From: Lewinellaceae bacterium
GTDB taxonomy: Bacteria > Bacteroidota > Bacteroidia > Chitinophagales > Saprospiraceae
Assembly: GCA_016708875.1 (NCBI GenBank)
Contig: JADJFA010000012.1
Location: forward strand, 62,001-126,000
Length of the DNA: 64,000 nucleotides
Reading direction: 5' to 3'
Shown: positions 37,036-45,528 of the stretch, in pieces
How the letters are laid out: each line of letters opens with the position of its first letter
Numbering within the stretch: position 1 is the first letter of the stretch
Position numbers and translations under genes: made by a program
The notes under the pieces: model-generated
The model's database searches: none
Told to the model about the DNA's origin: nothing
What the model saw: only the letters and a program-made list of their open reading frames with translations

Positions 37036-38607
37036 TCAATTGATGTTCAAAACCACCCCCGTCTTCTTCCGGGTCCTCCCCGCGCCACCCAATCCAAACA
37101 CCCCAAGCAAACCGCGTGTAAGTTCCCTTGCCACCGTACGCCCAATCTGGCGGGCGAGCGGATCCTTGGCAATGGTTTCGATCACGCTTGGCTCCGCTTT
37201 TTGTCTTTTGGCTGGCGCCGCTTCTTGTTCTCGCGATACCTGCATATCTTGTACTTCCGCAATTTTTTCCATGAGCATTTCGTAAGCGCTCTCCCGATCC
37301 ACTTCCTGGTTGTACTTCCTTGCCAAAGCCGAACGATCAATGATGTTGTCTATCTCGGTAGGTGTGAGAATGTCCATGCGGCTTTGGGGAGGACGCATGA
37401 GTGTGTGCGCCAGCGGCGTAGGAATCCCTTTGTCGTTGAGTACGCTCACGATTGCTTCCCCGATGCCAAGATTGGTCAGCAGGTCTTCGGTATCGTAATA
37501 TTCCGTGATCGGGTAGTTTTCGGCGGCGAGTTTGATCGCTTTGCGGTCTTTGGCCGTGAAAGCCCGGAGGGAGTGCTGAAGTTTCAAGCCCAATTGAGCC
37601 AGAATGCTATCAGGGATATCAACCGGGTTTTGGGTAATGAAAAATATCCCAACCCCTTTTGAACGCACCAGCTTAATAATGGACTCCAACTGCTGCATGA
37701 GCGCAGGGCTGGCCTCCTGGAACACGAGGTGGGCCTCATCTATAAATATGCAAAGTTCGGGCTGTTCCACATCGCCCTTTTCTGGGAATGAAGCGTAAAT
37801 CTCGGCCAACATTTGCAGCATAAAGGTGCTGAACAACTTAGGCCGATCCTGAATATCGGTAAGGCGCACGATACTGATGACCCCGCGACCGTTTTCATCT
37901 ATGCGGACCAGGTCGTGCACATCAAATGAGACTTCGCCGAAGAAGGTATCAGCGCCTTGTTGTTCCAGTTCCACTACTTTGCGAAGGATGGTGCCTGCGG
38001 TGGCGCTGCTGAATTGACCGAACTCCGCTTCAATCTCCTCTTTGCCTTCATTGCCAAGGAATTGCAGCACTTTTTTGAAGTCCTTGAGATCGAGCAGGGG
38101 CAAATCGCGGTCGTCACAATATTTGAACACGACGGATACAACACCGCCTTGGGTGTCGTTCAGCCCCAAAATACGGGAGAACAATACCGGGCCAAACTCG
38201 CTGATGGTGGCGCGAAGACGCGCGCCTTTTTCACCCGAAAGCGTCAGGAACTCCACGGTACTGCCCGTTCCATGCCAACTGATACCGATTTTTCCGGCGC
38301 GTTCGGTGATTTTCGGGTTGTCGGTGCCGGGCATCGCGATGCCGCTAAGGTCACCTTTGATATCCATGAGCAGGGACGGCACCCCGTTGGCGGCAAGTTG
38401 TTCAGCGATGACTTGCAGGCTTTTGGTTTTGCCCGTACCAGTGGCGCCCGCAATCAGTCCGTGGCGGTTCATGGTGCGCAGCGGGACTTTGATTTGGAGA
38501 CCGGGAATGGCTTCGGCATCCAACATTGCGCCGCCAAGCACGATATTTGTCCCTGAGAAAGTGTAACCCGCCTGGATTGCGGTGACGAAGGAATCTTTTT
38601 TTGACAA
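37036..38607 (-). CDS. HerA-like ATPase (DUF853 helicase family)
   Basis: 523 residues, intact. Walker A HGLIAGATGTGKTKSLQVI; Walker B LCIFIDEAHLVF; sensor segment IFFITQNPVDIPDSI; a C-terminal basic region (RQIGRTVARELTRGLLGVFG) followed by GRTRKK. It belongs to the bacterial HerA/FtsK-like superfamily annotated as helicase HerA-like or DUF853 protein. Its role is unproven; DNA pumping or processing is inferred from homology only. There is no NurA partner next to it. Confidence 0.9.
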   Translation of the reverse strand: MSKKDSFVTAIQAGYTFSGTNIVLGGAMLDAEAIPGLQIKVPLRTMNRHGLIAGATGTGKTKSLQVIAEQLAANGVPSLLMDIKGDLSGIAMPGTDNPKITERAGKIGISWHGTGSTVEFLTLSGEKGARLRATISEFGPVLFSRILGLNDTQGGVVSVVFKYCDDRDLPLLDLKDFKKVLQFLGNEGKEEIEAEFGQFSSATAGTILRKVVELEQQGADTFFGEVSFDVHDLVRIDENGRGVISIVRLTDIQDRPKLFSTFMLQMLAEIYASFPEKGDVEQPELCIFIDEAHLVFQEASPALMQQLESIIKLVRSKGVGIFFITQNPVDIPDSILAQLGLKLQHSLRAFTAKDRKAIKLAAENYPITEYYDTEDLLTNLGIGEAIVSVLNDKGIPTPLAHTLMRPPQSRMDILTPTEIDNIIDRSALARKYNQEVDRESAYEMLMEKIAEVQDMQVSREQEAAPAKRQKAEPSVIETIAKDPLARQIGRTVARELTRGLLGVFGLGGAGRTRKKTGVVLNIN

Positions 38608-38712
38608 AGTGATAGAACGATGAGCGATGAACGATGATCTATAAACGCGAACCCAAATACAGTTAATGGTATCCTGGTTTCAGGGCCAAAAGTAATTCAT
38701 ACATCCTACATA

Positions 38713-39177
38713 ATGACACACCGAATCCGAGTAGCAGGCCTCGTACGCCGTGGCGAAGAAATTCTTCTCGTCCAACAACAAAACCGCCACGGAGTTCGCA
38801 GCTGGAGTATTCCTGGCGGACGTTTAGAGCCTAGTGATGCCGATATTTTCCGGGGCGCAGAACGAGAAGTATGGGAAGAAACAGGACTAAAGGTTCATGC
38901 AGGAGCCTTGCGTTTTGTGAGTGAATACCTCGCGCCCGATTTGTTTGCGATCACGCTCATTATTGAGTGCCATCTGGCTGAGGATGAACACCCAGATAAT
39001 ATCCATCTGGACAATATAATGGAGGATGACAATATCCACGGCGTAGCCTGGTGGTCAATTGCCAAAATTCATGCAACGGATGAACCGATGAGCCGTACCC
39101 TTGGCAGGCCTGAGTTCTGGGAGGCATTGGGAGGCTCGGAAGGGATGGTTTATTTGGGGCGACACAATGATAGATAA
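38713..39177 (+). CDS. NUDIX hydrolase
   Basis: 154 residues, intact. Nudix box GGRLEPSDADIFRGAEREVW followed by EETGL: the REVWEETGL half is exact, while the first half has Asp for the usual Glu. IRVAGLVRRGEEILLVQQ is the usual first strand. Nudix enzymes cleave nucleoside diphosphate derivatives; the substrate is not predictable. It is followed directly by a 32-bp perfect palindrome. Confidence 0.9.
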   Translation: MTHRIRVAGLVRRGEEILLVQQQNRHGVRSWSIPGGRLEPSDADIFRGAEREVWEETGLKVHAGALRFVSEYLAPDLFAITLIIECHLAEDEHPDNIHLDNIMEDDNIHGVAWWSIAKIHATDEPMSRTLGRPEFWEALGGSEGMVYLGRHNDR

Positions 39178-39183
39178 GTGGTA

Positions 39184-39215
39184 AGAAGTGACACTTTTTA
39201 AAAAGTGTCACTTCT
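39184..39215. terminator. 32-bp perfect palindrome, probable terminator of the NUDIX gene
   Basis: AGAAGTGACACTTTTT and its exact complement AAAAAGTGTCACTTCT, 6 nt after the NUDIX stop. The central T/A run would end the stem in A-U pairs rather than a T tail, so it may instead be one of the region's palindromic repeats. Confidence 0.5.
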
Positions 39216-39230
39216 GGCAACAACAATGAG

Positions 39231-39255
39231 TAATTTTGTTGCTCAATATTGAGCA
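39231..39255 (+). promoter_or_regulatory. Promoter box and palindromic operator of the winged-helix gene
   Basis: TAATTTTG (39231-39238) matches the -7 box; no TTG at proper distance was found. Directly downstream is the 16-bp perfect palindrome TGCTCAATATTGAGCA (39240-39255), whose last base is the A of the ATG. A dimeric repressor such as the downstream protein could bind it. Inference only. Confidence 0.45.
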
Positions 39256-39806
39256 TGATAGACGCACTAATTTCTTCCAAAACCCGCATCAAGTTGCTGT
39301 TGAAGTTTTTTCTAAACAGCAATGCAACCGCTTACCTGCGAAGTCTGGAAAGTGAATTTGGCGAATCCTCGAACGGTATTCGGGTGGAACTCAACCGTTT
39401 AGAAAATGCCGGTCTCCTGCTCTCTGAAAGCGAGGGAAACAAAAAAATCTTTCGCGCCAACACCGGCCACCCACTTTTCCGGGAAATCCACAACATCATT
39501 TTAAAGCATATCGGCCTCGACCAGGTGATCGAGAACGTTATCCACCGCCTCGGCGATGTGCAGCGCGTCTACCTCGTCGGCGATTTTTCAAAAGGTATGG
39601 ATAGCCAGGTGATTGACTTGGTTTTGATCGGCGATTTCGACAAGTCGTACCTCATCGCACTCGTTGAAAAAGCCGAGAAAATCGTGGGCCGCAAAATCCG
39701 ATACCTCCTCTAATCCCCTGATGAATCCAAAATGCTGGACTGGAAACAATTCGACCCAGAGCCCCTTCTATTGTGGAGTAATGGCCTAATAGACTCAATG
39801 ACCTAA
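39255..39806 (+). CDS. Winged-helix regulator fused to a nucleotidyltransferase-like domain (in-frame stop)
   Basis: ATG at 39255 (MIDALISSKTRIKLLLKFFL). An ArsR-like winged helix (AYLRSLESEFGESSNGIRVE, LNRLENAGLL) precedes a nucleotidyltransferase-like segment (VQRVYLVGDFSKGMDSQVID, then LVLIG). The usual active-site pattern is not complete. A TAA at 39711-39713 ends the first readable part. The same frame then continues SPDESKMLDWKQFDPEPLLL and W to 39806, resembling the C-terminus (LLLW) of related proteins, so the TAA probably replaces a Tyr codon. It stands first in the polysaccharide locus and has a palindrome at its start codon; regulation of the locus is inferred. Confidence 0.75.
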
Positions 39807-39813
39807 TGACTCA

Positions 39814-41109
39814 ATGACGATGTATCAATCACTTATAAAAAAAGAGAAGACCCTGGCCGTCATCGGTCTTGGCTACGTCGGGCTACCAATTGCCCTGGAA
39901 TTTGCACGGCATTTTCGCGTAGTGGGCTTCGATGTGGATGCTGCACGTGTGGCAATGATGCAGCGTGGTGAAGACCCCAGTCGGGAAATGGGGCCGGGAG
40001 CATTCAAAGACCGCGACATCCTTTTTACCGACCAATTGGAGGAACTTGCCAAGGCCCATTTTTTCGTAGTTTCAGTGCCGACAGACATTGATGAGCACAA
40101 AGTCCCCAACCTTAGTCCCCTCAAAAACGCCTCTATCAGCATCGGCGGCATCCTGAAAAAAGGCGACTATGTGGTGTATGAATCTACGGTGTACCCTGGC
40201 TGTACCGAGGAAGACTGCCTGCCCATATTGGAAGATCTCTCCGGCCTAAAAATGGGTGAAGATTTCAAACTGGGCTATTCTCCAGAACGCATAAGTCCTG
40301 GCGACAAAACCAAGCCACTCCCCAAAATCATCAAGATTGTGAGCGGCTGTGATGCCGAATCTTTGGAGGAAATCGCCAAAGTGTATGGGCACATTATTAC
40401 TGCCGGAATTTACAAAGCCAGCAGCATCAAAGTAGCCGAAGCGGCCAAGGTCATCGAAAATACACAGCGCGACCTGAATATCTCGCTGATGAACGAGCTC
40501 GCCATCATCTTCGACCGAATGGGCATTGACACCCAGGAAGTTATAAAAGCCGCAGGTACCAAGTGGAATTTCCTCAAGTTCTATCCCGGGCTCGTGGGCG
40601 GCCATTGCATCGGCGTGGATCCGTACTACTTACTGCACAAATCCGTCGAGCTGGGTTATGAGCCACAGGTTATTCTCAGCGGGCGCCGGGTGAATGACGG
40701 GATGCCCGCCTGGGTGGCCAAAAAACTCGTGCAACTGCTCATCAAAAAAGACAAAAGCCCACATCAGGCCAAGGTGCTGGTACTCGGCATAACCTTCAAA
40801 GAAAACGTGGCCGATATCCGGAATTCCAAAGTGGCCACGCTTGTGCAGGAACTACAGGATTTTTCAGTCAACGTCCATATCGTAGACCCCTACGCATCCC
40901 CAAACGAAGTAAAGCACGAATACAATCTTACCCTTGCCGACAAGATTTCGACAGGGTATGACGCCGTGGTGGTAGCCGTAGCCCACGACGAATACAGAAC
41001 TTATGACAGTATGTTTTTCAAATCCATCATGGGTAAAAACCCGATACTGGTTGATTTGAAAGCACTTTATGAAGATGTGGATGAGGAGATTGAGTATTGG
41101 AGGTTGTAG
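39814..41109 (+). CDS. tviB: Nucleotide-sugar 6-dehydrogenase (TviB/WbpA type)
   Basis: 431 residues, intact. Rossmann start LAVIGLGYVGLPIALEFA; SVPTDIDEHKVPNL; YSPERISPGDKTK; catalytic Cys in GLVGGHCIGVDPYYLLHK; C-domain LGITFKENVADIRNSKV. It oxidises C6 of a UDP-sugar (most like UDP-GlcNAc 6-dehydrogenases) to a uronic acid using NAD+. It heads the sugar-nucleotide genes and feeds the aminotransferase and 3-dehydrogenase that follow. Exact substrate is inferred. Confidence 0.9.
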   Translation: MTMYQSLIKKEKTLAVIGLGYVGLPIALEFARHFRVVGFDVDAARVAMMQRGEDPSREMGPGAFKDRDILFTDQLEELAKAHFFVVSVPTDIDEHKVPNLSPLKNASISIGGILKKGDYVVYESTVYPGCTEEDCLPILEDLSGLKMGEDFKLGYSPERISPGDKTKPLPKIIKIVSGCDAESLEEIAKVYGHIITAGIYKASSIKVAEAAKVIENTQRDLNISLMNELAIIFDRMGIDTQEVIKAAGTKWNFLKFYPGLVGGHCIGVDPYYLLHKSVELGYEPQVILSGRRVNDGMPAWVAKKLVQLLIKKDKSPHQAKVLVLGITFKENVADIRNSKVATLVQELQDFSVNVHIVDPYASPNEVKHEYNLTLADKISTGYDAVVVAVAHDEYRTYDSMFFKSIMGKNPILVDLKALYEDVDEEIEYWRL

Positions 41110-41476
41110 CCCGAAATTCATTTCGAATTGGTGTAAGACGAAATTCATTTCGTCGCATTGTATTGCGAAATTCATTTCGCCGAAAGGCCCAAAAAAACAA
41201 AATCAGTGAGGCGAAATAAATTTCGCCCTACCGCACATAATGTGCTGTTATTCAAATATCTCCATGTTCATTTTACATAAGTTCCCGCAACTTATGAAAG
41301 GCGAAGCCTTGGAAAATGGGGCAAATGAGAACCAATTGGCAAATGAGGTCATTGTACTTTGCAACCAAAATAGGCCAGATTGTATCATTTACTTCTTCCA
41401 CATTTGCCATATTGACCAAATTAAATAATTGATCACATTATCACATTTTTCACATTGACCACATTCTCTTCTGATT
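41110..41476. repeat. Intergenic array of CGAAATTCATTTCG palindromes and an imperfect hairpin
   Basis: CGAAATTCATTTCG-type palindromes occur at 41115, 41135 and 41165, with a related GGCGAAATAAATTTCGCC at 41213. After 41320 there is an imperfect inverted pair (GGCAAATGAG... and ...CACATTTGCC) followed by CACATTATCACATTTTTCAC words (41432-41465). No gene is supported; a 62-codon frame at 41240-41428 has no family features. Confidence 0.65.
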
Positions 41477-42621
41477 ATGCTACAAATGGTTGACCTCAAA
41501 ACCCAGTATTCCCGCATCAAAAGCGAGATAGACCGTGAAATGCAAGAGGTGTTCGACTCCTGTATTTTCATCGGCGGCCCCAAAGTGAACGCCTTTCGGG
41601 AAAGCCTCGAACAGTACCTTGGCGTAAAACACGTAATCCCCTGCGCCAACGGCACGGATGCCCTGCAAATCGCCATGATGGCCCTCGGCCTGAAAGCCGG
41701 CGACGAGGTTATTGTCCCGGCTTTTACCTACGTTGCAACAGCAGAAGTCATTGCATTGCTCGGACTCACTCCCGTGATGACTGACGTTGACCCCGGCACT
41801 ATGAACATCACAGCGGCACATATCGAAAGTGCCATTACTCCGCGTACAAAGGCAATTGTGCCTGTACACCTTTTTGGACAAAGTGCTGATATGGAGCCGA
41901 TTATGGCACTGGCAGAGAAACACAATCTATTTGTGATTGAAGACAATGCACAGGCGATTGGGGCAGATTATCAAGCGTTGGAGGGGCTTCAAGCCCCTCC
42001 AACGCTAAAAAATCAGGTACGATCGGCCATTTCGGTTGCACCTCGTTCTTCCCTTCCAAAAACCTCGGTTGCTACGGCGACGGCGGCGCCCTGATGACCA
42101 ACGACGATGCCCTGGCAGCCAAAGCCCGAATGATCGCCAACCACGGCCAATCCAAAATGTATTACCACGACGAAATTGGCGTCAATTCCCGACTTGACGC
42201 CATGCAAGCCGTGATCCTGAATGCCAAACTAAAACACCTCGACGAGTACAACGCCGCCCGCAACCGCGCTGCCGATTACTATGACCGTGTTTTTGGGAAA
42301 ATACCGCAGTTGAGAATCCCAGCTAGGGAACCTAACTCAACGCACGTTTTTCACCAATACACTTTGCAAATCAACACGCCTTCTCCTTCGCAAACTAGGG
42401 ATGAATTGAAGGCCTATTTGCTGGAAAAAGGTATCCCGGCAATGATTTATTACCCAGTTCCGCTGTACAATCAACCCGCATTTGCCCGGTATTGGAAAGG
42501 TGGGACATTGCCCGTTACAGAAGCACTTTGCGCTTCGGTGTTTTCTTTGCCAATGCACTCAGAAATGACAGAGGAGATTTTGGGGAAGATTACAGGGGCG
42601 GTGAAGGCGTTTTTTGAATAA
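41477..42621 (+). CDS. DegT/DnrJ/EryC1 aminotransferase, WbpE-like (one frameshift)
   Basis: PLP-dependent sugar aminotransferase, probably making UDP-2-acetamido-3-amino-glucuronate from the 3-keto sugar. Starts MLQMVDLKTQYSRIKSEID. PCANGTDALQIAMMALGLK; PAFTYVATAEVIALLG; FVIEDNAQAIGADY; after the break TIGHFGCTSFFPSKNLGCYG (PLP Lys in PSKN); FHQYTLQI; GIPAMIYYPVPLYNQ. A palindrome (41974-42006, eleven codons) is inserted between GADYQ and the KKSGT motif. Immediately after it an A run is one base short (six instead of seven), so the frame breaks at 42007-42012; the readable parts are 41477-42012 and 42012-42621. Confidence 0.9.
41974..42006. repeat. In-frame palindromic insert in the aminotransferase gene
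   Basis: AGCGTTGGAGGGGCTT-C-AAGCCCCTCCAACGCT: perfect 16-bp arms around one base, 33 bp, eleven codons. Confidence 0.9.
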
Positions 42622-42622
42622 A

Positions 42623-42785
42623 GGAACACGGATGTCGCGGATTAGACACGGATTTTTATTTGGGATTTAATTGGATGGAACACGGATGCCACGGATTAGA
42701 CACGGATTTTCTTGTGGGATTTTTTCACTCGAACATCTATTTCATAACAAGAAAATCCGTGTCTAATCCGCGTCATCCGTGTTCC
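42623..42785. repeat. Three copies of the ACACGGAT arm, two of them inverted
   Basis: Direct copies at 42623-42657 and 42677-42715 (GGAACACGGATGCCACGG...) and an inverted copy at 42747-42785, pairing with the second over 39 nt with few mismatches. Same family as the GxxExxY cassette arms. Confidence 0.85.
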
Positions 42786-42820
42786 ACCCCTATTAACCCT
42801 CCTCTTTCAATCCATATCCT

Positions 42821-43776
42821 ATGTCCAATTTCGCACTCATAGGCGCAGCAGGTTACATCGCGCCCCGACACCTCAAAGCCATCCGTGACACTGGTCACCG
42901 GCTCGTGGCGGCGTATGACCCGCAAGATTCCGTGGGTGTGCTGGATAGTTATTTCCCCGAAACCGCCTTTTTCACCGAGTTCGAGCGTTTCGACCGGCAT
43001 CTGGAAAAGTTGAAACGCGCAGGAACAGCCATTGACTATGTGTGCATTTGTTCCCCCAATTATTTGCACGATGCCCATATCCGTTTTGCGCTTCGCCACG
43101 GCGCCAACGTAATTTGTGAAAAACCCTTGGTATTAAACCCCTGGAATGTTGAAGCCCTGAAAATCAACGAACAAGAATCTGGGAAACGTGTCTCCACCAT
43201 TCTGCAACTGCGGCTTCACCCGGCCATCATTGGTTTGAAAAACAAAGTTGCACAAAGCGCTTCGACTAATAAACACGCAGTGGATTTGACTTACATCACC
43301 GCTCGCGGCAACTGGTACTACGCCAGTTGGAAAGGCGATTTGGCCAAATCCGGCGGCATCGCCACCAACATCGGCATTCACTTTTTTGATATGCTGGCCT
43401 GGATTTTTGGCGATCTTAAAAACAACGTCGTCCACGTACACACCCATGACCGCGCCGCAGGTTTTCTTGAATTTGAAAAAGCCCGCGTCCGATGGTTTTT
43501 GAGCATCAATGCGGACACCCTCCCCCCGAAGCCACAGGCAAACGTACTTTCCGCGCCATCACGGTAGACGGCGAATCGCTGGAGTTCAGCGAGGGTTTTA
43601 CAGACTTACATACCCTTAGTTATCAGGACATTCTAAAGGGAAATGGCTTTGGTCTCGACGATGCTTTACCAGCCATCCAGTTGGCGCATGAAATTCGGGA
43701 ACGGCAGCCGGTGGGGCTTGTGGGGGAATTTCATCCATTGGCGGGTTTGCCACTGGTGAAGCATCCGTTTCTTTAG
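42821..43776 (+). CDS. Gfo/Idh/MocA oxidoreductase, WbpB/WlbA-like (one frameshift)
   Basis: NAD-dependent 3-dehydrogenase of UDP-GlcNAcA. NFALIGAAGYIAPRHLKAIR; AAYDPQDSVGVLDSYFPE; FERFDRHLEKLKRAGT; YVCICSPNYLHDAHIRFALR; CEKPLVLNPWN (Lys of EKP); GNWYYASWKGD; GGIATNIGIHFFDMLAWIFG. The frame shifts near 43520: the first part (42821-~43530) ends INADTLPP, and the second (~43525-43776) gives ATGKRTFRAITVDGESLEFS to the family-type end HEIRERQPVGLVGEF. It works with the WbpE-like enzyme, which aminates its 3-keto product. Confidence 0.9.
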
Positions 43777-44380
43777 CCCACCCCCATCCCATCCCCTGCG
43801 GGGAGGGGGCTTATTCCAACCAATTCATGGAGTTTGTTTGCAAAATCCTTGTTCGGGGGTTTTAACCCGCTTTTTTTTTTTTTTTTAACCGGAACCAAAA
43901 ACAATAAAGTACAACTCCCCGAGGAGGGTTCTTTACTTTCCCAAACCAAACCCGGGGGTCGGGGGTGGGGTCCTTGTTCGAGTTTAAACCCTGTTTTGTT
44001 CAATTATTTTGAACCGGTAAAACCAAACAATAAGTCCCAGTCCCTCCCTGGAGAGGGGGCTTGATTCCGTTTTACTTTTTCCACCCAAAACCAAATCATG
44101 GAGTTTCGTGATTGCAAGAATCCTTGTTCCGAGTTTAAACCCCTGTTTTCGTTCTATTTTTTGAACCGGAACCATCGACAAGTCCCCAGCCTCCGGGGGA
44201 GGGGGCTTGATCCCACTTTTTCCACCAAAACCAAATCATGGAGTTCTTGTGCAAGAATCCTTGTTCCGAGTTTAAACCCTGTTTTCGTTCTATTTTTGAA
44301 CCGGAACCACAACTCAATAAGTACCTCTCCCCTGAGGAGGGGCTGCCCGCAGGGGAGGGGATGGGGGTGGGGTCACACGC
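43777..44380. repeat. Noisy tandem repeat region, about four copies
   Basis: A unit of roughly 130-150 bp recurs: AAACCAAATCATGGAGTT..., AAGAATCCTTGTTCCGAG, TTTAAACCCTGTTTTCG, GAACCGGAACCA, then a G-rich palindrome. Copies start near 43815, 43965, 44090 and 44235. The left copies have swollen homopolymers, including a run of about 17 Ts at 43872. The outer ends carry the CCCACCCCCATCCC / GGGATGGGGGTGGGG pair (43780-43795 and 44358-44372). No gene is supported. Confidence 0.75.
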
Positions 44381-45334
44381 ATGAAAAAAATCCTAATCAC
44401 CGGCGGCGCAGGCTTCATTGGCTCTAATCTCGTAGACGCCTTACTAACCGATGAGCGCATCGCCTTCGTCCGCATCCTCGACAACCTATCCACTGGCTTT
44501 GAAGAAAACATTGCCCATCATCGAAACAACCCGAAATTTGAATTCCTCGAAGGCGATATCCGGGATTTTGAGACTTGCTTACAAGCCTGCAATGGCATGG
44601 ATTTCGTAAGCCATCATGCCGCGCTCGGCTCCGTGCCGCGCTCCATACAAGACCCCTTGACTACCAACACAGTAAACATAACTGGCACACTTAACGTACT
44701 CCAGGCCGCCAAAGAAACCGGGATAAAACGCGTGGTTTATGCAGCCTCTTCTTCTACCTATGGCGACAGTTCCGAACTGCCGAAAGTAGAAGACAAAATT
44801 GGCAAGCCCCTCTCGCCATACGCTGTGACCAAGTATGTGAACGAACTCTACGCCTCAGTATATGCCCGCAGCTTCGGGATGGAAATAATCGGGTTGCGAT
44901 ATTTCAACGTGTTCGGCCCACGGCAAAGTCCAAACGGCGCTTACGCCGCTGCAATACCCCTGTTTATCAGCCAATTACGAAACAGAGAATCTCCTACCAT
45001 TCATGGCGATGGCACGAACAGCCGCGATTTTACCTTTGTGGACAATGCCGTGCAAGCGAACCTGCTGGCCTTGTTTTGTGAAAGAAAGGAAGCCCTCGGC
45101 GAAGTGTTCAACATTGCCTTCGGTCAACAAACCACGCTTCTGGAATTATTTGAAATCTTGCGCAACGAACTGAACGTTGATACCAAAGCCTCGTTTGGCC
45201 CCGAACGCCTTGGCGATATCCCGCACTCGCTGGCCAGTATTGAGAAAGCGCAGCGGATTTTGGGGTATTTTCCTAAGGTGAGTGTGGCCGAGGGATTGAG
45301 GCGGACCGTAGAATGGCATGGGGATTTTGATTGA
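44381..45334 (+). CDS. NAD-dependent UDP-sugar 4-epimerase (WbpP/TviC type)
   Basis: 317 residues, intact. Rossmann KKILITGGAGFIGSNLVDAL; DNLSTGFEENI; GDIRDFETC; HHAALGSVPRSIQDP; catalytic ASSSTYGDSS and SPYAVTKYVNELYA (Tyr-x3-Lys); LRYFNVFGPRQSPNGAYAA. SDR-type epimerase of UDP-GlcNAc or UDP-GlcNAcA to the galacto form, as in Vi-antigen or O-antigen loci. Its TGA stop (45332-45334) lies inside an inverted-repeat arm. Confidence 0.9.
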   Translation: MKKILITGGAGFIGSNLVDALLTDERIAFVRILDNLSTGFEENIAHHRNNPKFEFLEGDIRDFETCLQACNGMDFVSHHAALGSVPRSIQDPLTTNTVNITGTLNVLQAAKETGIKRVVYAASSSTYGDSSELPKVEDKIGKPLSPYAVTKYVNELYASVYARSFGMEIIGLRYFNVFGPRQSPNGAYAAAIPLFISQLRNRESPTIHGDGTNSRDFTFVDNAVQANLLALFCERKEALGEVFNIAFGQQTTLLELFEILRNELNVDTKASFGPERLGDIPHSLASIEKAQRILGYFPKVSVAEGLRRTVEWHGDFD

Positions 45335-45495
45335 CGAATGATGAGTACATGATTGTTGATTTTTGATGGAAATGGAAGATGGAGGTATTGAAGATGGCAG
45401 ATGTAGGTACACAGGCAGAACATCATATATAAAACATCAAAAATTCTCCATCAGATCAAAAATCAACAATCATGTACTCATCACTCGTCAATCAA
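45327..45495. repeat. Inverted repeat, sibling of the 36869 element
   Basis: Left arm 45327-45370 (TTGATTGACGAATGATGAGT...) and right arm 45447-45495 (complement TTGATTGACGAGTGATGAGT...), almost perfect over 37 nt, loop 76 nt. It contains the epimerase stop codon. Confidence 0.9.
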
Positions 45496-45528
45496 AAAAA
45501 CATCCTTATATCTAATATCCATTAGATC

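Noticed and set aside
37036..38607. HerA-like ATPase as part of a phage-defence module
   Set aside because: Neighbours are ordinary (NUDIX, T9SS protein) and no nuclease partner is adjacent.
14355..39713. Alternative genetic code with TAA/TAG read as sense
   Set aside because: Both codons end many clearly finished genes here (for example ftsQ TAG, murG TAA).
41240..41428. 62-codon frame between the dehydrogenase and aminotransferase genes
   Set aside because: Overlaps repeat words; no start signal or family features.
36869..45495. CRISPR array or retron RNA from the long inverted repeats
   Set aside because: No regularly spaced direct repeats with unique spacers, no cas genes and no reverse transcriptase in the window.
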